Shown here: positions 6,140-8,783 of the stretch, piece by piece
Layout: each line of letters begins with the position of its first letter
Numbering within the stretch: position 1 is the stretch's first letter
From: Flavobacteriaceae bacterium
Lineage (GTDB): Bacteria > Bacteroidota > Bacteroidia > Flavobacteriales > Flavobacteriaceae
DNA: 8,783 nucleotides
Direction of reading: 5' to 3'
Assembly (NCBI GenBank): GCA_947377425.1
Contig: CANCFZ010000096.1
Span: 1 to 8,783, forward strand
Translations under genes and position numbers: made by a program
Notes under the pieces: model-generated
Told to the model about the DNA's origin: nothing
Database searches by the model: none
The model's input: the letters and a program-made list of their open reading frames with translations, nothing else

Positions 6140-6877
6140 TTGATACATTTTTTCAAACAAAAACCTTTTTTACAAGATTTAATTCCAAACAACTATGTTG
6201 ATATCCATTCGCATTTGCTGCCCGGAATTGATGATGGAGCTGCAACAATTGATGATACAACAAATCTTATAAAAAGTTTAAAAGAAATTGGTTTTGAAAA
6301 ATTCATAACTACACCACATATTATGGGTGAAGTTTGGAACAATTCAAAATTAGATATTGAAGAAAAATATAAGACTACACTTTCTAATCTCACAATTCCA
6401 AAAATTGAAAACGATCTTAAAGTAGCGGCAGAATACATGATTGACAATGAATTTAGGGAGCTTTTTAAAAAAGAATCTCTTTTAACATTAAGAGATAATT
6501 ATGTTCTTGTTGAGATGTCTTATTTAAACCCACCTTTTCAACTGCACGAAACCTTAAACGAATTACAAACCGCAGGGTATCAACCTATATTAGCGCATCC
6601 AGAACGATATAATTTCTATCATAATTCTATTAATGAATATAAGAAACTTAAAGACATTGGCTGTTTATTTCAATTAAATCTTCTGTCAACTGTTGGATAT
6701 TATGGCGAAAGAATTTCAAAAATAAGTGAATTTTTAATAGAAAATGGCTTAATTGATTTTGTTGGGTCAGATGTACATCACGTTAAACATTTAGAAAGTC
6801 TTAAAAAAAGAGTCGTAATAAAAAAACACGATTACCTTACTTCAATTATTCAAAACAATTCTTTCTTTAATTTTTAG
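6140..6877 (+). CDS. cpsB: CpsB/CapC (YwqE-like) PHP-fold protein-tyrosine phosphatase
   Basis: This 245-residue metal-dependent phosphatase is expected to dephosphorylate the tyrosine tail of the Wzc-type kinase encoded opposite it. The PHP-domain metal ligands are all visible: DIHSHLLPGIDDGA at 21-34 (His23, His25 and the Asp pair 31-32), TTPHIM at 57-62 (His60), AAEYM at 96-100 (Glu98), VEMSYLN at 124-130 (Glu125), LAHPERY at 151-157 (His153) and GSDVHH at 209-214 (Asp211, His213). Length is normal for the family. The start must be non-ATG: an in-frame TGA lies at 6128-6130, only TTG at 6140-6142 is a recognised start between it and the HSH motif, and the first in-frame ATG (residue 62) would delete the first two metal sites. 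It is the only plus-strand gene here, divergent from the aminotransferase and convergent with the kinase, and ends in a strong hairpin terminator. Confidence 0.92.
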   Translation: MIHFFKQKPFLQDLIPNNYVDIHSHLLPGIDDGAATIDDTTNLIKSLKEIGFEKFITTPHIMGEVWNNSKLDIEEKYKTTLSNLTIPKIENDLKVAAEYMIDNEFRELFKKESLLTLRDNYVLVEMSYLNPPFQLHETLNELQTAGYQPILAHPERYNFYHNSINEYKKLKDIGCLFQLNLLSTVGYYGERISKISEFLIENGLIDFVGSDVHHVKHLESLKKRVVIKKHDYLTSIIQNNSFFNF

Positions 6878-6906
6878 AAAGACAATAGTAACCACACTAA
6901 ATTAAA

Positions 6907-6946
6907 AAAAAAGAGTAAAATGAAAAAAATCATTTTACTCTTTTTT
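6907..6946. terminator. Strong bidirectional intrinsic terminator between the convergent phosphatase and kinase genes
   Basis: The arms GAGTAAAATGA (6913-6923) and TCATTTTACTC (6930-6940) pair perfectly around an A6 loop. They are flanked by an A run (6907-6912) and a T run (6941-6946) that extend the pairing to 17 bp. The structure has a U-tract on either strand, so it can stop the phosphatase transcript on the plus strand and the kinase transcript on the minus strand. It sits 29 bp after the phosphatase stop and 39 bp beyond the kinase stop, the expected place for a shared terminator. Confidence 0.88.
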
Positions 6947-6985
6947 ATTTACCAAACACAAGCAAAAATTATAATATCCTAAAGC

Positions 6986-8783
6986 CTATGCTTGCTTATT
7001 TTTACTAAAAAAAGAAATTATTTTATTAATAAAATTCTTTTTTTTCTCTTGATCATCATAACCATAGCCGTAACCATAATTATATTTATAAGAATATTTA
7101 TAATTATACCCGTATGCATCTTGAAGACCTATATTATTAATAACATAAACCATGTTTTTCAATTTCTTTTTATTACTTAACTCAACTGAATATTCTAAAA
7201 TATTCTTAGGTGTAAATCCTGCTCTAAGAACATAAAGTGTAGTATCAACTAATTGTGATATTAATAAGGTATCAGTAACTAATAATGTTGGAGCAGTATC
7301 AAAAAGAATATAATCATATTCTTTTTTAGCTTCATTCAATAACTTTTCTAATCGCCCATTTGACAATAACTCTGCTGGATTTGGTGGGATTTTACCAGAA
7401 AAAATAATATCTAAATTGGCATTATTAAGTTGATTTTTATTTACTATAGACTTCCATTCAACAGAAGCATCATGAAGATAATCTTGCAACCCTTCAATGT
7501 TTTTACTAACATTTAGATAATTGTGTAATTGTGGATTACGTAAATCAGAACCTATTAACAACACTTTTTTATTCATTAACGAAAATGAAATAGATAAATT
7601 AAGTGTTGTAAATGTTTTTCCTTCACCTTTTATAGTCGATGTTACCAATATTACTTGGCCAAGTTGATCAGTTTTTAAAGGTAAAACATAAGATATATTG
7701 GTTCTTAATATTCTGAATGACTCACCAAGTAACGATCTATCATTTGCACTAGTTAATCTTTCTATAGATTCAATATGAGGGATTTCTGCTATGATAATTT
7801 TATTTTTTGTGTATCTTAATACATCTTCTTTAGTATGTAATTTATCATCTAAAAGAAAGATGATATACAAAATTAAAAATGGTATTAATAATCCTAAAAT
7901 TATTGACCCCATATAAAATGTATTTTTAACAGGTAGTACAGGATTTGAATCTGTTAAAGCAAAATCTATTACTTTTATAGAAGAAGATGTAATTGCTAAG
8001 TTAACCGCTGCCTCTTCTCTTTTTTGCAAAAGTAAAATATAAAGAGTTTCTTTAATATTACGTTGACGCTCAATACCATTTAATATTTTTTCATCATAAG
8101 GAATTGCGCTAAACTTATCTACAGTTGCTTTTTTAATATAGTTATTTCTAGATAAAGAAATTACCAATTCTTGTTGATACGCTTTTATAGATTGTAAAAT
8201 ATTATTTTGTATATCTAATAACTTATTATTGATTACTTTTAATCCTGGGTGATTTAAACCAGCACTAACTAAAAACCTATCACGTTCTAAAACTATTGCA
8301 TTATATCCGTTAATTAATTCATTTACATTCGTGTTTTGAACTCCAATATTATTAGGTATTAAACTATATTTTTTATCAGATTTTATAGTTTGATCTAATA
8401 TTTTAGTTAAAGCAATTTGAGTTTCTGCTTGAAACACATCTGCCTTTGCCACACCTTTTTCTTCTGTAACTGCTGTAGCGTCAGACTCAATGAATGTCAA
8501 TTCATTGTTTTTCTTGTAATTGGCTTTTTTGGTTTCTATAGAATCTAAATCTTTTACAATTGTTTTAAAACGATTATTAACAAATTCAATAGTTCTTTTA
8601 GAAATCAATTTTCTATCACTTATTCCGTCAAAATCATACTGCTTAATAATGTCATTAATAATTGCCTCAGATTTATCTTTATTAGATCCTTGCAATGAAA
8701 TATTTAATATATCAGCTTTTTCATTACCATTAATAATTTTTATACTATTTGACAATGCTAAAACAGAATAACTTAATGGTGTA
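6986..8783 (-). CDS. wzc: Wzc-type polysaccharide co-polymerase / bacterial tyrosine autokinase (BY-kinase), C-terminal part (cut by right window edge)
   Basis: The frame stays open through base 8783, so the true start and probably the first membrane segment and Wzz-type domain lie outside. A TTG at 8753-8755 is internal: TPLSYSVLA is encoded upstream of it in frame. Residues below are numbered from that TTG. The periplasmic part is helical and coiled-coil-like (about 55-250). A PxxP-type motif (NPVLPVKN, 271-278) precedes the second membrane segment (280-302). The cytoplasmic kinase domain shows the oligomerisation motif E-x2-R-x2-R (345-351), Walker A TSTIKGEGKT (372-381), Walker A' VLLIGSDLR (398-406, first Asp replaced by Gly402) and Walker B YILFDTAP (482-489). 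The tail has ten tyrosines at every second residue (548-566), followed by a Lys-rich end. BY-kinases autophosphorylate such tails in trans to control polymer length and export. The neighbouring CpsB-type phosphatase is the likely antagonist. A partner Wza gene may lie beyond the edge. Confidence 0.93.
   Translation of the reverse strand, partial: TPLSYSVLALSNSIKIINGNEKADILNISLQGSNKDKSEAIINDIIKQYDFDGISDRKLISKRTIEFVNNRFKTIVKDLDSIETKKANYKKNNELTFIESDATAVTEEKGVAKADVFQAETQIALTKILDQTIKSDKKYSLIPNNIGVQNTNVNELINGYNAIVLERDRFLVSAGLNHPGLKVINNKLLDIQNNILQSIKAYQQELVISLSRNNYIKKATVDKFSAIPYDEKILNGIERQRNIKETLYILLLQKREEAAVNLAITSSSIKVIDFALTDSNPVLPVKNTFYMGSIILGLLIPFLILYIIFLLDDKLHTKEDVLRYTKNKIIIAEIPHIESIERLTSANDRSLLGESFRILRTNISYVLPLKTDQLGQVILVTSTIKGEGKTFTTLNLSISFSLMNKKVLLIGSDLRNPQLHNYLNVSKNIEGLQDYLHDASVEWKSIVNKNQLNNANLDIIFSGKIPPNPAELLSNGRLEKLLNEAKKEYDYILFDTAPTLLVTDTLLISQLVDTTLYVLRAGFTPKNILEYSVELSNKKKLKNMVYVINNIGLQDAYGYNYKYSYKYNYGYGYGYDDQEKKKNFINKIISFFSKNKQA

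Noticed and set aside
6193..6447. An 84-codon minus-strand frame inside the phosphatase gene
   Set aside because: It is antisense to conserved PHP-domain motifs and has no recognisable feature of its own.
8753..8755. TTG as the start of the kinase gene
   Set aside because: The frame remains open upstream to the window edge, and the encoded TPLSYSVLA continues the protein. The residues present lack the N-terminal Wzz/first membrane region, so the gene is cut by the edge rather than starting here.
8520..8771. Plus-strand open frame opposite the kinase 5' part
   Set aside because: It overlaps the kinase coding strand throughout, with hydrophobic low-complexity translation expected from reversed AT-rich sequence.

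Overview
This window is strongly AT-rich. Its protein-coding style, weak Shine-Dalgarno signals and TAnnTTTG-type promoter boxes point to Bacteroidota, most likely Flavobacteriaceae (a Flavobacterium-like genome). That assignment rests on recalled family resemblance, not on a database search. The whole window is part of a capsule / exopolysaccharide / O-antigen biosynthesis and export locus. I see no tRNA, rRNA, CRISPR array, insertion sequence or phage gene.

Layout, left to right. Bases 1-432 (-) hold the N-terminal part of an FkbM-family SAM-dependent methyltransferase cut by the left edge. Bases 435-1691 (-) encode a Wzt-type ABC transporter ATPase with a C-terminal substrate-recognition extension, and 1691-2560 (-) its Wzm-type permease. 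These three genes are packed as permease, ATPase, methyltransferase with a 1-bp overlap and then a 2-bp gap, and a candidate promoter sits about 50 bp upstream of the permease. Bases 2701-4677 (-) encode a membrane-anchored long-form nucleotide-sugar 4,6-dehydratase (WbpM/PglF/CapD type), and 4729-5862 (-) a DegT/DnrJ/EryC1/StrS (PglE-like) PLP aminotransferase, again with a candidate promoter about 50 bp upstream. A 277-bp divergent spacer separates this from 6140-6877 (+), a CpsB/CapC/YwqE-type PHP-fold tyrosine phosphatase. This converges on 6986-8783 (-), the C-terminal three quarters or so of a Wzc-type bacterial tyrosine kinase (BY-kinase), whose 5' end lies past the right edge. A strong, nearly symmetrical hairpin terminator lies between the two convergent genes.

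How the genes fit together (inference from families). The dehydratase and aminotransferase would turn UDP-GlcNAc into a UDP-4-amino-4,6-dideoxy sugar such as a bacillosamine, QuiNAc4N or FucNAc4N precursor. Wzm/Wzt would export a lipid-linked glycan made from such sugars, and the FkbM methyltransferase may modify it. The Wzc-type kinase and CpsB-type phosphatase form a phosphorylation/dephosphorylation pair that controls polymer assembly. A Wzc-type co-polymerase beside a Wzm/Wzt exporter is a mixture of two classical assembly routes and is the main architectural point of interest.

I do not see a clearly new system here. The observations most worth a second look are the tyrosine tail of the kinase (ten Tyr at every second residue), two genes that appear to need TTG starts, the FkbM methyltransferase coupled to a Wzt with a recognition domain, and the substituted Walker A' motif.
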